A program made the translations under genes and the position numbers. From assembly GCA_030373145.1 (NCBI GenBank), contig JAUCZK010000002.1:1-64000 (forward strand): a DNA stretch of 64,000 nucleotides, given 5' to 3'. The DNA comes from Cyanobium sp. CZS48M. GTDB taxonomy: Bacteria; Cyanobacteriota; Cyanobacteriia; PCC-6307; Cyanobiaceae. Position 1 is the stretch's first letter; every line of letters begins with the position of its first letter. The notes under the pieces were generated by a model. The model was given only the letters and a program-made list of their open reading frames with translations. It had not been told where the DNA came from and ran no database searches. This document shows positions 36,981 to 45,886 of the stretch, piece after piece.

Positions 36981-38347
36981 GCGCGGCTGAATCGCTTCCC
37001 CCTGTGCTTCCTCCTGTGCTGCCTCAGCTGCTGCCACCGCTGCTGCTGCCGCGTGCCCTGATCGATCCCCAGCTCAACAACCTGCCCCCGGCTGATGAGG
37101 GCGGCCTGGTGGCGGTACGCCTGAGCCATCAGCACGGCGTGATCACGGCGATCGAGGCCCACCCCCGCCGCGATGGGGAGTTGCTGCCCCTGGCGCTCAC
37201 CCCCCTGGTGGAGCCCCATGCCCACCTCGACAAGGCCTTCAGCTGGGAGGGCCATCCCAACCCGGCGGGCACGATGCAGGGCGCCCTGGCGGCCAACCTG
37301 GCGGAGCACCAGGGCCGCAGCCTCGAGCAGGTGCTGGAGCGGGGTGAGCGGGCCCTGGAGCGAGCCTGGCGTTATGGCCTCAGGGCCGTGCGCAGCCACA
37401 TTGACAGCCTCGGCCCCGGTGCCGAGCCGGGATGGCAGGGACTGCTGGAGCTCCAACAGCGCTGGGCTCCACGGCTGTCCCTGCAGCTGGTGGCCCTGGT
37501 GCCGGTGCGGCACTGGGCCACGGCGGCTGGCGCGGCCCTGGCCCGCCAGCTGGTGAGCCGTGGGTCCCAGGGAGCGGTGCTGCTGGGGGGTGTGCTGGGC
37601 GCGCCCATGGCCCCCAGCCGTGCCGATGCGGAGGGGCTGCTGGCCCTGCTGCAGCTGGCCGACGGCCTGGGGGCTCCGGTGGATCTGCACGTCGATGAGA
37701 GCGGTGAGGGGGGGGGTGCGGGGGTGGCGATGGTGGCCAGGCTGGTGCGGCGCCACCGCATCGGTGTGCCGGTCACCTGCAGCCACAGCTGCTCGATGTC
37801 TCAGTTGGGGGCAGCCCGCCTGAGCCGGCTTGCCGATGCCATGGCCGACGCCTCCCTGGCGGTGGTGGCCCTGCCCCCCACCAACCTCTGGCTGCTGGGC
37901 CACGCTGCAGGCGACACCCCGGCCAGCCGCCCCCTGGCCCCGATCCGTCAGTTGCAGCGCGCCGGGGTCACGGTGGCGGTGGGGGGTGACAACGTTCAAG
38001 ACCCCTGGCATCCGGGTGGGGATTTCGATCCCCTGGAGCTGCTGCGCTTCTGCCTGCCGGCGGCCCACCTGGCCCCCTGGCAACGGCAGGGGCTGGCCCC
38101 CTTCACCACCGCCGCCTCCCGCCTGATGGGTCTGGAGTGGGACGGGGTGCTGCGTTGCGGGGCCCCAGCCGATCTGGTGGTGCTGGCCGCCGGCAGCTGG
38201 AGTGAACTGCTCTGCCGGCCTCCCCATCGGCGGGTGCTGCGCGCTGGCCAGTGGCTGCCGGAGCCGGCCCCGGCCCGACCGGAGCTGGCGGCGCAGCTGG
38301 AGGCGATGGCGGCGGGCCATGGCTCTGGGTTGGTCCAGCGCGGCTGA
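36977..38347 (+). CDS. Amidohydrolase, cytosine deaminase-like
   Basis: A 456-residue metal-dependent amidohydrolase. The first metal pair is PHAHLDKAF (near residue 82), the LHVDES segment supplies the next His and Glu, CSHSCSMS the third His, and GGDNVQDPWHPGGDFDPLE the Asp. This set and the last block are characteristic of cytosine deaminase-like enzymes, yet the substrate in a cyanobacterium is uncertain (cytosine, isoguanine or other heterocycles). GTG 36977 overlaps the stop of the DUF4359 gene (GTGA). Confidence 0.8.
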   Translation: MSAAESLPPVLPPVLPQLLPPLLLPRALIDPQLNNLPPADEGGLVAVRLSHQHGVITAIEAHPRRDGELLPLALTPLVEPHAHLDKAFSWEGHPNPAGTMQGALAANLAEHQGRSLEQVLERGERALERAWRYGLRAVRSHIDSLGPGAEPGWQGLLELQQRWAPRLSLQLVALVPVRHWATAAGAALARQLVSRGSQGAVLLGGVLGAPMAPSRADAEGLLALLQLADGLGAPVDLHVDESGEGGGAGVAMVARLVRRHRIGVPVTCSHSCSMSQLGAARLSRLADAMADASLAVVALPPTNLWLLGHAAGDTPASRPLAPIRQLQRAGVTVAVGGDNVQDPWHPGGDFDPLELLRFCLPAAHLAPWQRQGLAPFTTAASRLMGLEWDGVLRCGAPADLVVLAAGSWSELLCRPPHRRVLRAGQWLPEPAPARPELAAQLEAMAAGHGSGLVQRG

Positions 38348-38399
38348 CTAGACCGGAAGCAGGCGTGAGTTTCCGCCTGCTGTTTGCCGCCCCGCTGCT

Positions 38400-39878
38400 G
38401 TGCCCCTCGATCCAGCCCTCCGTCCCGCTGAGCTGGCCGTTGCCAGCCAGCTGCCGAGCGACCTGCCGGCGCCCGCCAGCGACGCCCAGCTGGAGGCACT
38501 GGTGGCCGAGCTGAGTTCAGGCGCCGCGGCGGGTCTGGTGCTGATCCGCAGCGGGCCGGAGCTGGAGCGGCTCTCCCGCGATTTCTTCTCCTATTCCCCG
38601 GTGCTGACGCCCCTGCTGCAGGACCGGCGGGCCCAGCTGGTGGTCAAGGCCAGCCGTTCGGAGCAGGTGCGGCTGGTGGCGGGAGCCTGTGCCCGCCATG
38701 GGGTGTCGATCACCCTGCGCGGCAGCGGCACCGGCAACTACGGCCAGTGCGTTCCCCTGGCGGGGGGTGTGGTGCTCGACCTCAGTGGCCTCAACCAGGT
38801 GCGCCAGCTGGATCCCCTCAGCGGCGTACTGACCGCCGAGGCTGGCTGCCTGCTGGCCGACCTGGAGCAGCAGCTGGCGCCCCATGGCCGGGAGCTGCGC
38901 CTCACCCCGAGCACCCGCCGCAGCGCCAGCCTGGGGGGGTTCATCGCCGGCGGCTCCGGCGGTATCGGTTCAGTGCGCTGGGGCTTCCTGCGCGATCCCG
39001 GCCACCTGCTGGCCCTGGAGGTGGTGACGGTGGAGCCGGAGCCGCGCCTGCTTCAGCTCGATGCCAGCGCCAGCGCCCCGCTCAACCACGCCTACGGCAG
39101 CAACGGCATCCTCACCGCCGTGACGGTGGCCACGGCCGCGGCGGTGCCCTGGCAGCAGCTGGTGGTCGATTTCAGCAGCTGGACGGCCGCCCTGGCGGCG
39201 ATCCGCAGCTTGCCCGCCACCGCCCTGCTGCTCAATGGCCTCTGTCTGCTGGAAGCAGCGGTGGCCCGGCAGCTGCCCTGTCCGGGGGGGCATGGCTCGG
39301 ACACCTGTCCCGCGGCCGATGGACATCGCCTGCTGCTGCTGGCCGCCGCCGATGCCCTGCCGGCCCTGGAGCCGCTGCTGGCGGCCCTGGGCGGGCGGCT
39401 GGTCTGGCAGGCGCCGGAGCAGGGCAGCCGGGGCGTGCCCCTGCGGGAGCTCTGCTGGAACCACACCACCCTGCACATGCGCGCCCACGACCCCGGCTGG
39501 ACCTACCTGCAGATGCTTCTGCCCCAACCGGAGGCCCCGGCGCTCGACGCCCTCAAGCAGCGCTGGGGGGATGATCTGCTCTGGCACCTGGAGGCCGTGC
39601 GTCAGCAGGGCATCCAGCGGCTGGCTGCCCTGCCCCTGGTGCGCTGGCGGGGCCGGGCGGCGCTGCTGGAGCTGATGGAGCAGGCCCGGCAGCTGGGCGC
39701 CTTTCTGTTCAACCCCCACGTGCTCACGGTGGAAGACGGCGGCCTGGGGGTGATCGACGCCGATCAGGTGGCGGCCAAACAGGCCTACGACCCGGCGGGG
39801 CTGCTCAACCCCGGCAAGTTGCGGGGCTGGACGGAGCGACCTGGGCCGAGCGCTCCGTGGCCTGGCAGCGTGGCTTAG
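38400..39878 (+). CDS. FAD-binding oxidoreductase, VAO/PCMH (GlcD-like) family
   Basis: A 492-residue flavoprotein. The PCMH-type FAD-binding domain has SITLRGSGTGNYGQCVPL (near residues 101-118), then VVLDLSGLNQV and the GGFIAGGSGGIGS loop; the C-terminal oxidase domain ends DPAGLLNPGKLRG, typical of GlcD-like 2-hydroxyacid or lactate oxidases. The substrate is unknown. The GTG at 38400 is used. It follows the amidohydrolase by 52 bp on the same strand. Confidence 0.85.
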   Translation: MPLDPALRPAELAVASQLPSDLPAPASDAQLEALVAELSSGAAAGLVLIRSGPELERLSRDFFSYSPVLTPLLQDRRAQLVVKASRSEQVRLVAGACARHGVSITLRGSGTGNYGQCVPLAGGVVLDLSGLNQVRQLDPLSGVLTAEAGCLLADLEQQLAPHGRELRLTPSTRRSASLGGFIAGGSGGIGSVRWGFLRDPGHLLALEVVTVEPEPRLLQLDASASAPLNHAYGSNGILTAVTVATAAAVPWQQLVVDFSSWTAALAAIRSLPATALLLNGLCLLEAAVARQLPCPGGHGSDTCPAADGHRLLLLAAADALPALEPLLAALGGRLVWQAPEQGSRGVPLRELCWNHTTLHMRAHDPGWTYLQMLLPQPEAPALDALKQRWGDDLLWHLEAVRQQGIQRLAALPLVRWRGRAALLELMEQARQLGAFLFNPHVLTVEDGGLGVIDADQVAAKQAYDPAGLLNPGKLRGWTERPGPSAPWPGSVA

Positions 39879-40480
39879 GGGCAGTCGAGGCTGAGGCGGG
39901 TGCTCACTCCGGTGGTGGGGTTGGTGCCCTGGGCCCGAAGGCAGAGGGCGCGTTGATCGGAGCGATCCAGCAGGGCATCGCTGAAGTCGGCGTCATCGAT
40001 CAGGGCGCCGCTGAAGCTGCTACCGGCGGCGATCACGCCCCGCAGCAGGGCACCGCTCAGGTCGGTGCCGCTGAAATCGGCCCGGTCCATCAGGGCATCG
40101 GAGAGATCGGCGCCGCTGAAGTCGGAACGCAGAAACGCTGACTGGGTAAGGATTGCTCCGCGCAGATCCGCGCCACTGAAATCGGCATCCCGGGCCATCA
40201 CCCCGGCGAAGGAGGTGTTGGCCAGCTGCTGGCCGCTGAAGTCCTTGCCGTCCTGGTTGGTGAGGGTGTAATCGACCCGGTCCTGAAACAGGGCACGATC
40301 CTGCAGGCCCACCCCTGTGCTGGTGTCAAGGGCGAAGGCGGGGGTGCTCCAGGGGCCGCCCAGCAGCGCGGCCGCCAGCAGCGCCAGCAGCAGGGCGCCC
40401 AGGGCGGCGGGCCTGCCGCGGCGGGGCTGCTGTTGCCCTTGGTGGCCTTGGGGCTGAAGCGGATGCGTGGCAGGGGTCAT
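39875..40480 (-). CDS. Pentapeptide-repeat protein, thylakoid-lumen type
   Basis: A 201-residue protein with a hydrophobic signal (LGALLLALLAAALLG, ending near ATPAFA-type Ala residues), then about 12 pentapeptide repeats such as DADFS GADLR, SDFSG ADLSD, ADFSG TDLSG, which form a right-handed beta-helix. Export to the thylakoid lumen is inferred from the signal and the similarity to plant lumenal pentapeptide proteins. The ATG at 40480 is preferred over 40537. It overlaps the convergent oxidase gene by 4 bp. Confidence 0.85.
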   Translation of the reverse strand: MTPATHPLQPQGHQGQQQPRRGRPAALGALLLALLAAALLGGPWSTPAFALDTSTGVGLQDRALFQDRVDYTLTNQDGKDFSGQQLANTSFAGVMARDADFSGADLRGAILTQSAFLRSDFSGADLSDALMDRADFSGTDLSGALLRGVIAAGSSFSGALIDDADFSDALLDRSDQRALCLRAQGTNPTTGVSTRLSLDCP

Positions 40481-40530
40481 GGGCTGCAGCGGGTAGTGGT
40501 CTCCACTCTCCCCTGGATTACCCCGATGGA

Positions 40531-41709
40531 TCACCACGAGTCCTGGAGGGCCCCTGAAGCGATCAGTCCTCCGATCAGGTAGAGCGATCCCGCCACCACC
40601 ACCGCCTGGCCGCCGGCCCTGGCCGTGGCGGCGCCGAGGGCTTCAGCCAGCGTGGGGCTCGCCAGCAGGCGTCCGGCCAGCTCGGGCGCCTCTGCCAGGA
40701 GGGCCTCCAGGCTCCAGCAGGCGTGCTCCGGCACCGGCACCAGCCAGGCCCGATCCGCTGGGGCCAGCAGTGCGCGCAGCATCGCTGGGGCCGGCTTGTT
40801 GGCCAGCACCCCCAGCAGCCAGCAGCGGCCGCCTTCGCTGGCCACGGTCTGATCCAGCTCCTGGCGCAGGGCTTCGGCCGCCGGCAGGTTGTGGGCCCCA
40901 TCCAGCAGCAGGGGGTGCCCCCGCCAGAGCACCGACTGCAGCCGCGCCGGCCAGCGGGCCCCCTCAAAGCCCTCAACGATGGCCTGATCGGGGATCGTCC
41001 AGCCCCGTTGGCGCAGAGCCTTCACCAGGCCGAGGGCCACGGCGGCGTTATGGCGCTGCACCAGGCCGGGCAGGCCGCTGCGCCAGCGCAGCTGGCCGGC
41101 CAGCAGATGCTCGCCGTCGCTGGCCAGCGGGTCGACCCAGAGCAAGGGGCTGCCGCTCTCGATGGCGCACTGATGCAGCACCGCCGCGGCCTCAGGTTGC
41201 TGGGGGCCGCTCACCGCCAGGCTGCCGGGGCTGAAGATGCCTGCCTTCTCCGTGGCAATGGCCGCGATCGTGGCGCCGAGCACCTCGGCATGGTCCATGC
41301 CGATGGAGGCGAATCCCAGCACCTGGCGGTCTGGGTGGACGGTGGTGGCATCCAGTCGCCCCCCCAGGCCCACCTCCAGCACCACGATCTCGAGGCCGGC
41401 GTCGGCGAAGGCCTGGAACGCCGCCAGGGTCACCAGCTCGAAGGGGGTGAGGTCGTGGCGCCGGGCCAGGGGCTGCAGATCGCCCAGCAACTGGCGCAGC
41501 TGCGGCTCGGTGATGGGCTGATCCCCCAGCCGGATGCGCTCACACCAGCTCACCAGGTGGGGAGAGGTGTAGAGCCCGGCGCGCAGGCCACTGGCCAGCA
41601 GCGCGGCGTGCACCAGGGTGCAGATCGATCCTTTGCCGTTGGTGCCCGCCACCTGCACCGCCGCGTAGCGGCGCTCGGGATGGCCCAGCTCTGCCAGGGC
41701 GCTGCCCAT
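40531..41709 (-). CDS. folC: Folylpolyglutamate / dihydrofolate synthase
   Basis: A Mur-ligase-type enzyme adding glutamate to (dihydro)folate; 392 residues from the ATG at 41709. The P-loop VAGTNGKGS is at about residues 20-28, then YTSPHLVSWCERI and VGLGGRLDATT. The family's N-terminal sequence, here ADLIEPFNRRGVDLGLER, lies in frame just upstream (to about 41765) but has no ATG, GTG or TTG, so initiation may use CTG/ATC or the annotated product may be short. It overlaps argD's 3' region. Confidence 0.93.
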   Translation of the reverse strand: MGSALAELGHPERRYAAVQVAGTNGKGSICTLVHAALLASGLRAGLYTSPHLVSWCERIRLGDQPITEPQLRQLLGDLQPLARRHDLTPFELVTLAAFQAFADAGLEIVVLEVGLGGRLDATTVHPDRQVLGFASIGMDHAEVLGATIAAIATEKAGIFSPGSLAVSGPQQPEAAAVLHQCAIESGSPLLWVDPLASDGEHLLAGQLRWRSGLPGLVQRHNAAVALGLVKALRQRGWTIPDQAIVEGFEGARWPARLQSVLWRGHPLLLDGAHNLPAAEALRQELDQTVASEGGRCWLLGVLANKPAPAMLRALLAPADRAWLVPVPEHACWSLEALLAEAPELAGRLLASPTLAEALGAATARAGGQAVVVAGSLYLIGGLIASGALQDSW

Positions 41710-41753
41710 CCGCTCCAGGCCCAGATCAACCCCGCGGCGGTTGAACGGCTCGA

Positions 41754-42941
41754 TCAGGTCGGCGAAGGAATCGATAACAGGGCCTGCTCCAGCAGCGCCA
41801 CCGCCAGGCGCAGCTGGCGGGGCTGAATCACCAGCGGTGGCACCAAGCGCACCACCCGTGGCCCGGCGGGCACCACCAGCAGGCCCTTCTCAATGGCGGC
41901 CTGGACGATCTGGGGGGCGGTGGGGGCCTCCGGCCTGAGCACCAGACCCTGGAGCAGACCCCAGCCGCGCACTCCCTCCAGCCGCTGGGGGTGGCGGCCC
42001 ACCAGCTCAGCCAGTAGCTGCTGCAGCAGCTCGCCCATCTCCTGCACATGGGGCACCAGCAGGCGCCTCTCCAGTTCCTGGGCCACCGTCAGGGCGGCGC
42101 GGCAGGCCAGCGGGTTGCCGCCGAAGGTGCTGGCGTGGTCGCCGGGGCGGAAGTGATCGAAGGCCTGCTTCACCGCCAGGGCACCGATGGGGAAGCCACC
42201 GCCCAGCCCCTTGGCCGTGGTGAAGGCATCGGGTTCGACACCCAGCTTTTCGTAGCCCCAGAGGCAGCCGCTGCGGCCCATGCCGATCTGCACCTCGTCG
42301 AAGATCAGGAGGATGCGGTGCTGATCGCAGAGCTGGCGCACCCGCTGGAAGAAGGCCGGATCGCCGGGGTTGACGCCCCCCTCCCCCTGAAGGGGCTCCA
42401 GGATCACGGCCGCCACGCGCGGACCATCGGCTTCGCAGCGACTCAGCAGCGCTTCGAAGGCCGCGGTGTCGTTGTAGGGGAAGAAGTGGAAACCCTCCAC
42501 CATCGGCTCGAAGCCCTGGTGGTATTTGGGCTGGCCAGTGGCGCTCACCGTGGCCAGGGTGCGGCCATGGAAGCTGGCCTGGGCCGTGAGGATCAGCGGC
42601 CGCTCGATCCCGCGCACCTGATGGCCGTGCTTGCGGGCCAGCTTGATGGCGGCCTCATTGGCTTCGGCGCCGGAATTGCAGAAGAAGACCCGATCAGCGC
42701 AGCTGCGCCCCACGATCCAGCGGGCCAGCTCCTCCTGCTCGGGAATCCTGTAGAGGTTGGAGACGTGCTGCAGCTTGCCCAGCTGTTGACCCAGGGCCTT
42801 GCGCATCACCCGATCGCTGTGGCCCAGCGTGCAGGTGGCGATCCCGGCCACGCAATCCAGATAGCGGCGTCCCTGCTGGTCGCGCACCCAGACCCCACGC
42901 CCTTTGACCAGCTCCAGAGGCAGGCGGGCATAGGTGTCCAT
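41754..42941 (-). CDS. argD: Acetylornithine aminotransferase
   Basis: A class III PLP transaminase of arginine synthesis; 395 residues from the ATG at 42941. The substrate region FCNSGAEANEAA, the PLP Asp in LIFDEVQIGMGR and the PLP Lys in TTAKGLGGGFP are intact. The frame remains open upstream through the tRNA-Leu gene, and the family usually begins about 10-25 residues before MDTYARLPL, so a GTG at 42968 is also possible. folC lies immediately downstream. Confidence 0.93.
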   Translation of the reverse strand: MDTYARLPLELVKGRGVWVRDQQGRRYLDCVAGIATCTLGHSDRVMRKALGQQLGKLQHVSNLYRIPEQEELARWIVGRSCADRVFFCNSGAEANEAAIKLARKHGHQVRGIERPLILTAQASFHGRTLATVSATGQPKYHQGFEPMVEGFHFFPYNDTAAFEALLSRCEADGPRVAAVILEPLQGEGGVNPGDPAFFQRVRQLCDQHRILLIFDEVQIGMGRSGCLWGYEKLGVEPDAFTTAKGLGGGFPIGALAVKQAFDHFRPGDHASTFGGNPLACRAALTVAQELERRLLVPHVQEMGELLQQLLAELVGRHPQRLEGVRGWGLLQGLVLRPEAPTAPQIVQAAIEKGLLVVPAGPRVVRLVPPLVIQPRQLRLAVALLEQALLSIPSPT

Positions 42942-43021
42942 CACCGCCGAGACCGGCCTGTAAACCACCTCCGTGGGTGCCTGCGGCTGGGGGGCTGGCT
43001 GACTGGTCCGCGCCAGGGTGA

Positions 43022-43103
43022 TGGGAGCGGTGGGACTTGAACCCACATGCCCGAAGGCGCTCGATTTTGAGTCGAGTCCGTCTACCAATTCCGGCACGCT
43101 CCC
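43022..43103 (-). tRNA. trnL: tRNA-Leu (CAA)
   Basis: An 82-nt minus-strand cloverleaf: acceptor GGGAGCG/CGCTCCC, D-arm AATTGGTAGACG, anticodon loop CTCAAAA giving CAA, a long variable arm as in class II tRNAs, and T-loop GGTTCAAGTCC. The discriminator base is A. CCA is not encoded. Confidence 0.95.
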
Positions 43104-43134
43104 GCAGGGGCCACTTTACGTGGCAGCTGCAGGT

Positions 43135-44436
43135 TCAGGGCTCCAGGCGCCGGATTGAGGCGCCGACGGCGTTGAGCTTGCCTTCGAAATCGGCGTAGCC
43201 CCGATCCAGGAACTCCAGGCCGCCAACGGTGGTGACGCCATCGGCGGCCAGACCGGCCAGCACCATCGCGGCCGAGGCGCGCAGGTCGGTGCCCTGCACA
43301 GGAGCGCCACTGAGCCGAGCCACCCCCTCCACCAGGGCGGTGTTCCCCTGCATGCGGATATCGGCACCCATGCGCTGCAGCTCAGCCACGTGCTGAAGGC
43401 GGTTCTCGAAAATGTTCTCCACCACCATGCTGGTGCCCTGGGCTGTGGCCAGCACGCTCATGAAGGGGGCTTGCAGGTCGGTGGGAAAGCCGGGAAATGG
43501 CTGGGTGCGCAGGTCAACGGCCTTGATCTGCTCAGCCCGCAGGGTCATGCCCTGGCCATCGGCAGTCAGCTCGCAACCCGCCTCCACCAGCTTGTTGAAC
43601 ACGGCGCCGAGGTGGTCGGGGACCACCGGAGTGACGTGAAGGGAGGAGCGGGTGATGGCGGCGGCCAGCAGGAAGGTGCCGGCTTCGATGCGGTCGGGGA
43701 TGACCGCGTAGTCGGCGCCGTGGAGGCGCTCGACGCCATCGATGACGATCGTGGGAGTGCCGGCGCCGCTGACGCGGCCGCCCATGGCGTTGAGCAGACC
43801 GGCCAGATCCACCACCTCAGGTTCAAGGGCGGCGTTCTCGATCACCGTTTCGCCATCCGCCAGGGCGGCGGCCATCATCAGGGTTTCGGTGGCGCCGACG
43901 CTGGGGCATTCCATGTGAATGCGGCCGCTGCTGAGACGCTGGCTGCGGCCCGGCACGGCGGCCGACACCACCCCGTGCTCGATGCTCACCTGGGCGCCGA
44001 GGGTCTTGAGACCCTTGACGTGCTCGATCACCGGCCTGGAGCCGATCTTGCAGCCACCGGGCAGGGGCACTTTGGCCATGCCCAGGCGGGCCAGCAGGGG
44101 GCCGATGCAGAAGAAGCTCGCCCGCAGGCTGTTCACCAGCTCATAGGGAGGGGTCGACTGGCTGAGGTGGTTGGCATCAAGCTCCACCCAGTCGGGCCCC
44201 CGTCTCACGCGCACCCCGAGCGCGGTGAGGATTTCGCTCATGCCGGCGATGTCCGTGAGGGGCGGCACGTTGCTCAGGCGCAGGGTGTCGCGGCTGAGCA
44301 GGCAGGCCGCCATCAGCACCAGGGCAGAATTCTTGGCACCACTGACCCGGACCTCACCGGCGAGCCGTCGTCCACCGGTGATCTCGAGCTGGGGCACCAG
44401 CAGTGAGGTTGGCGTCGGTGCGACGGTCAGGGTCAT
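43135..44436 (-). CDS. murA: UDP-N-acetylglucosamine 1-carboxyvinyltransferase
   Basis: A 433-residue enzyme that adds enolpyruvate to UDP-GlcNAc in the first step of peptidoglycan synthesis. The catalytic Cys is Cys129 ([12 protein letters not shown]), so the enzyme is of the fosfomycin-sensitive type; the Lys35-Asn36 pair (SGAKNSALV), the RGG-like loops and the DLRAS C-terminal block are present. It is followed by tRNA-Leu(CAA) 32 bp downstream and then argD, on the same strand. Confidence 0.96.
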   Translation of the reverse strand: MTLTVAPTPTSLLVPQLEITGGRRLAGEVRVSGAKNSALVLMAACLLSRDTLRLSNVPPLTDIAGMSEILTALGVRVRRGPDWVELDANHLSQSTPPYELVNSLRASFFCIGPLLARLGMAKVPLPGGCKIGSRPVIEHVKGLKTLGAQVSIEHGVVSAAVPGRSQRLSSGRIHMECPSVGATETLMMAAALADGETVIENAALEPEVVDLAGLLNAMGGRVSGAGTPTIVIDGVERLHGADYAVIPDRIEAGTFLLAAAITRSSLHVTPVVPDHLGAVFNKLVEAGCELTADGQGMTLRAEQIKAVDLRTQPFPGFPTDLQAPFMSVLATAQGTSMVVENIFENRLQHVAELQRMGADIRMQGNTALVEGVARLSGAPVQGTDLRASAAMVLAGLAADGVTTVGGLEFLDRGYADFEGKLNAVGASIRRLEP

Positions 44437-44620
44437 GGCAAACGGGCCGACTTTTGGTTCCGGAATCTTGACAACCCAGCCAGCGACCGTCTAGGCGTCC
44501 GCCCATGGAACTGTCATGGATAGTCGCAAGTTTGCCTGATCGCCTCTGGCAGGTGGTCTGGCGCTGGTCGGGGCGGCCCGCCGTGATTTATGGTTTCCCA
44601 GTCGCTTCGGTGGCACGCCA

Positions 44621-44704
44621 GCGGATGTGGCGGAATTGGTAGACGCGCTAGTTTCAGGTACTAGTGGCAGCAATGTCGTGGGAGTTCAAGTCTCCCCATC
44701 CGCA
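44621..44704 (+). tRNA. trnL: tRNA-Leu (CAG)
   Basis: An 84-nt class II cloverleaf: acceptor GCGGATG/CATCCGC, D-arm AATTGGTAGACG, anticodon stem CTAGT/ACTAG with loop TTCAGGT giving CAG, an extended variable arm and T-loop GAGTTCAAGTC. The discriminator is A; CCA is not encoded. Confidence 0.95.
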
Positions 44705-44775
44705 CTTTCCCCAGCCCACGCCCTCTTCTCTCCCCTGCGGGGACCAGTGTTTCCGGCCGTGGTGCCGCCCCACCC

Positions 44776-45024
44776 ATGATTGTCATCAAGATCACGAACT
44801 CTTCTGAGGTGGTCGCCAAGAAGATCGGTAAATTTCTGGAAAGCCTCACTCCCGATGGCATGGATGAATCCACCATCGAAGACATCGTCGTGAGCCGCTT
44901 GGTGGAAAACCTCAGCAGCGAGGGCATCGAAGGTGAGGTGGCCTCGATCCGTGGCATCGATCTGGAAGAGTCCGGGATCCTGATCAAGGACCCCATGCAT
45001 GTGCGCCGCCGTCAGACCTTCTGA
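44776..45024 (+). CDS. Small conserved-looking protein of unknown function (82 aa)
   Basis: An 82-residue soluble alpha/beta protein (MIVIKITNSSEVVAKKIGKF, then acidic helix, ending HVRRRQTF). Its composition is AT-richer than its neighbours and free of low-complexity shadow features, supporting a real gene; I recall similar small proteins in picocyanobacteria but can name no family. It overlaps the start of the methyltransferase gene by 26 bp. Confidence 0.72.
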   Translation: MIVIKITNSSEVVAKKIGKFLESLTPDGMDESTIEDIVVSRLVENLSSEGIEGEVASIRGIDLEESGILIKDPMHVRRRQTF

Positions 45025-45886
45025 GGCCAGTGAGGGCTCCGCTGGGCACTCCCGCGCACCTGAGCTGATCAGCAGCCGCCGCAATCCGCTTGTGGGTCGG
45101 CTCCGCGCCCTGCACCAGCCCCGCGGCCGCCGGGAGCAGGGCCTGCTGCTGCTGGAGGGCACCCATCTGTTGGAGGAGGCCCTGCGCCTGGGCTTGTCAC
45201 CCGATCAGGTGCTGGCCAGCCCCGGCTGGATCGAGCGCCACCACGCGTTGCTGGCGGCCCATCCGCGAATGGCCACCGTGCTGCAGCCGGTCGCTGAGCC
45301 GGTGCTGGAGGCAGTGGCCACCACCGCCCACCCCGATGGTGTGGTGCTGACACTGCCGTGGCCGCAGCCCCCGGCTGACCAGGGCCTTGGGGGCGAAAGC
45401 CTCGGCTTCGTGCTGGCGCTCGATCGCCTCCAGGACCCCGGAAATCTCGGCACCTTGATGCGCACGGCCCTGGCGGCAGGAGTCCAGGAGCTCTGGCTGG
45501 CGGAGGGAGCCGACCCCTTCCAGCCCAAGGTGCTGCGTGCTTCGGCGGGCGCGGCTCTGGCCCTGCCCTGCCGCCGGCTGGAGCAGCTGCTGCCCCGCCT
45601 CGAGAGCGCCCGCGCCGGCGGCGCCCAGGTGGTGGCCTCGGTGGTGGCCGGCGGGAGGCCCTACTGGCAGCTCGACTGGACCCGCCCCACCGTGTTGCTG
45701 CTCGGTAACGAGGGAGCCGGGCTGGCGCCGGAGCTGCTGGCCGCCAGCAGCCACCTGGTCACCATTCCCCACAGCGGGGCGGTGGAATCGCTGAATGTGG
45801 CGGTGGCCGCCGCGCCCTTGCTGTTGGAGCGCTGGCGTCAGCTGACGGGGGAGAATGCGGGGCAACAACCGCAGCAGTTCAGGTGA
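44999..45886 (+). CDS. TrmH-family (SpoU) RNA 2'-O-methyltransferase
   Basis: A 295-residue SPOUT methyltransferase. The N-terminal substrate-binding domain (ISSRRNPLVGRLRAL) precedes the SPOUT domain with motifs LDRLQDPGNLGTLMRTA, LLGNEGAGLAPEL and IPHSGAVESLNVAVA, which form the trefoil-knot SAM site. The likely target is 23S rRNA or tRNA ribose; the specific nucleotide is unknown. GTG 44999 overlaps the previous gene; lpdA follows with a GTGA overlap. Confidence 0.9.
   Translation: MCAAVRPSEASEGSAGHSRAPELISSRRNPLVGRLRALHQPRGRREQGLLLLEGTHLLEEALRLGLSPDQVLASPGWIERHHALLAAHPRMATVLQPVAEPVLEAVATTAHPDGVVLTLPWPQPPADQGLGGESLGFVLALDRLQDPGNLGTLMRTALAAGVQELWLAEGADPFQPKVLRASAGAALALPCRRLEQLLPRLESARAGGAQVVASVVAGGRPYWQLDWTRPTVLLLGNEGAGLAPELLAASSHLVTIPHSGAVESLNVAVAAAPLLLERWRQLTGENAGQQPQQFR

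Noticed and set aside
44468-44496. A consensus TTGACA upstream of tRNA-Leu(CAG)
   Set aside because: No acceptable -10 sequence lies at 16-18 bp, and the distance to the tRNA is more than 120 bp.
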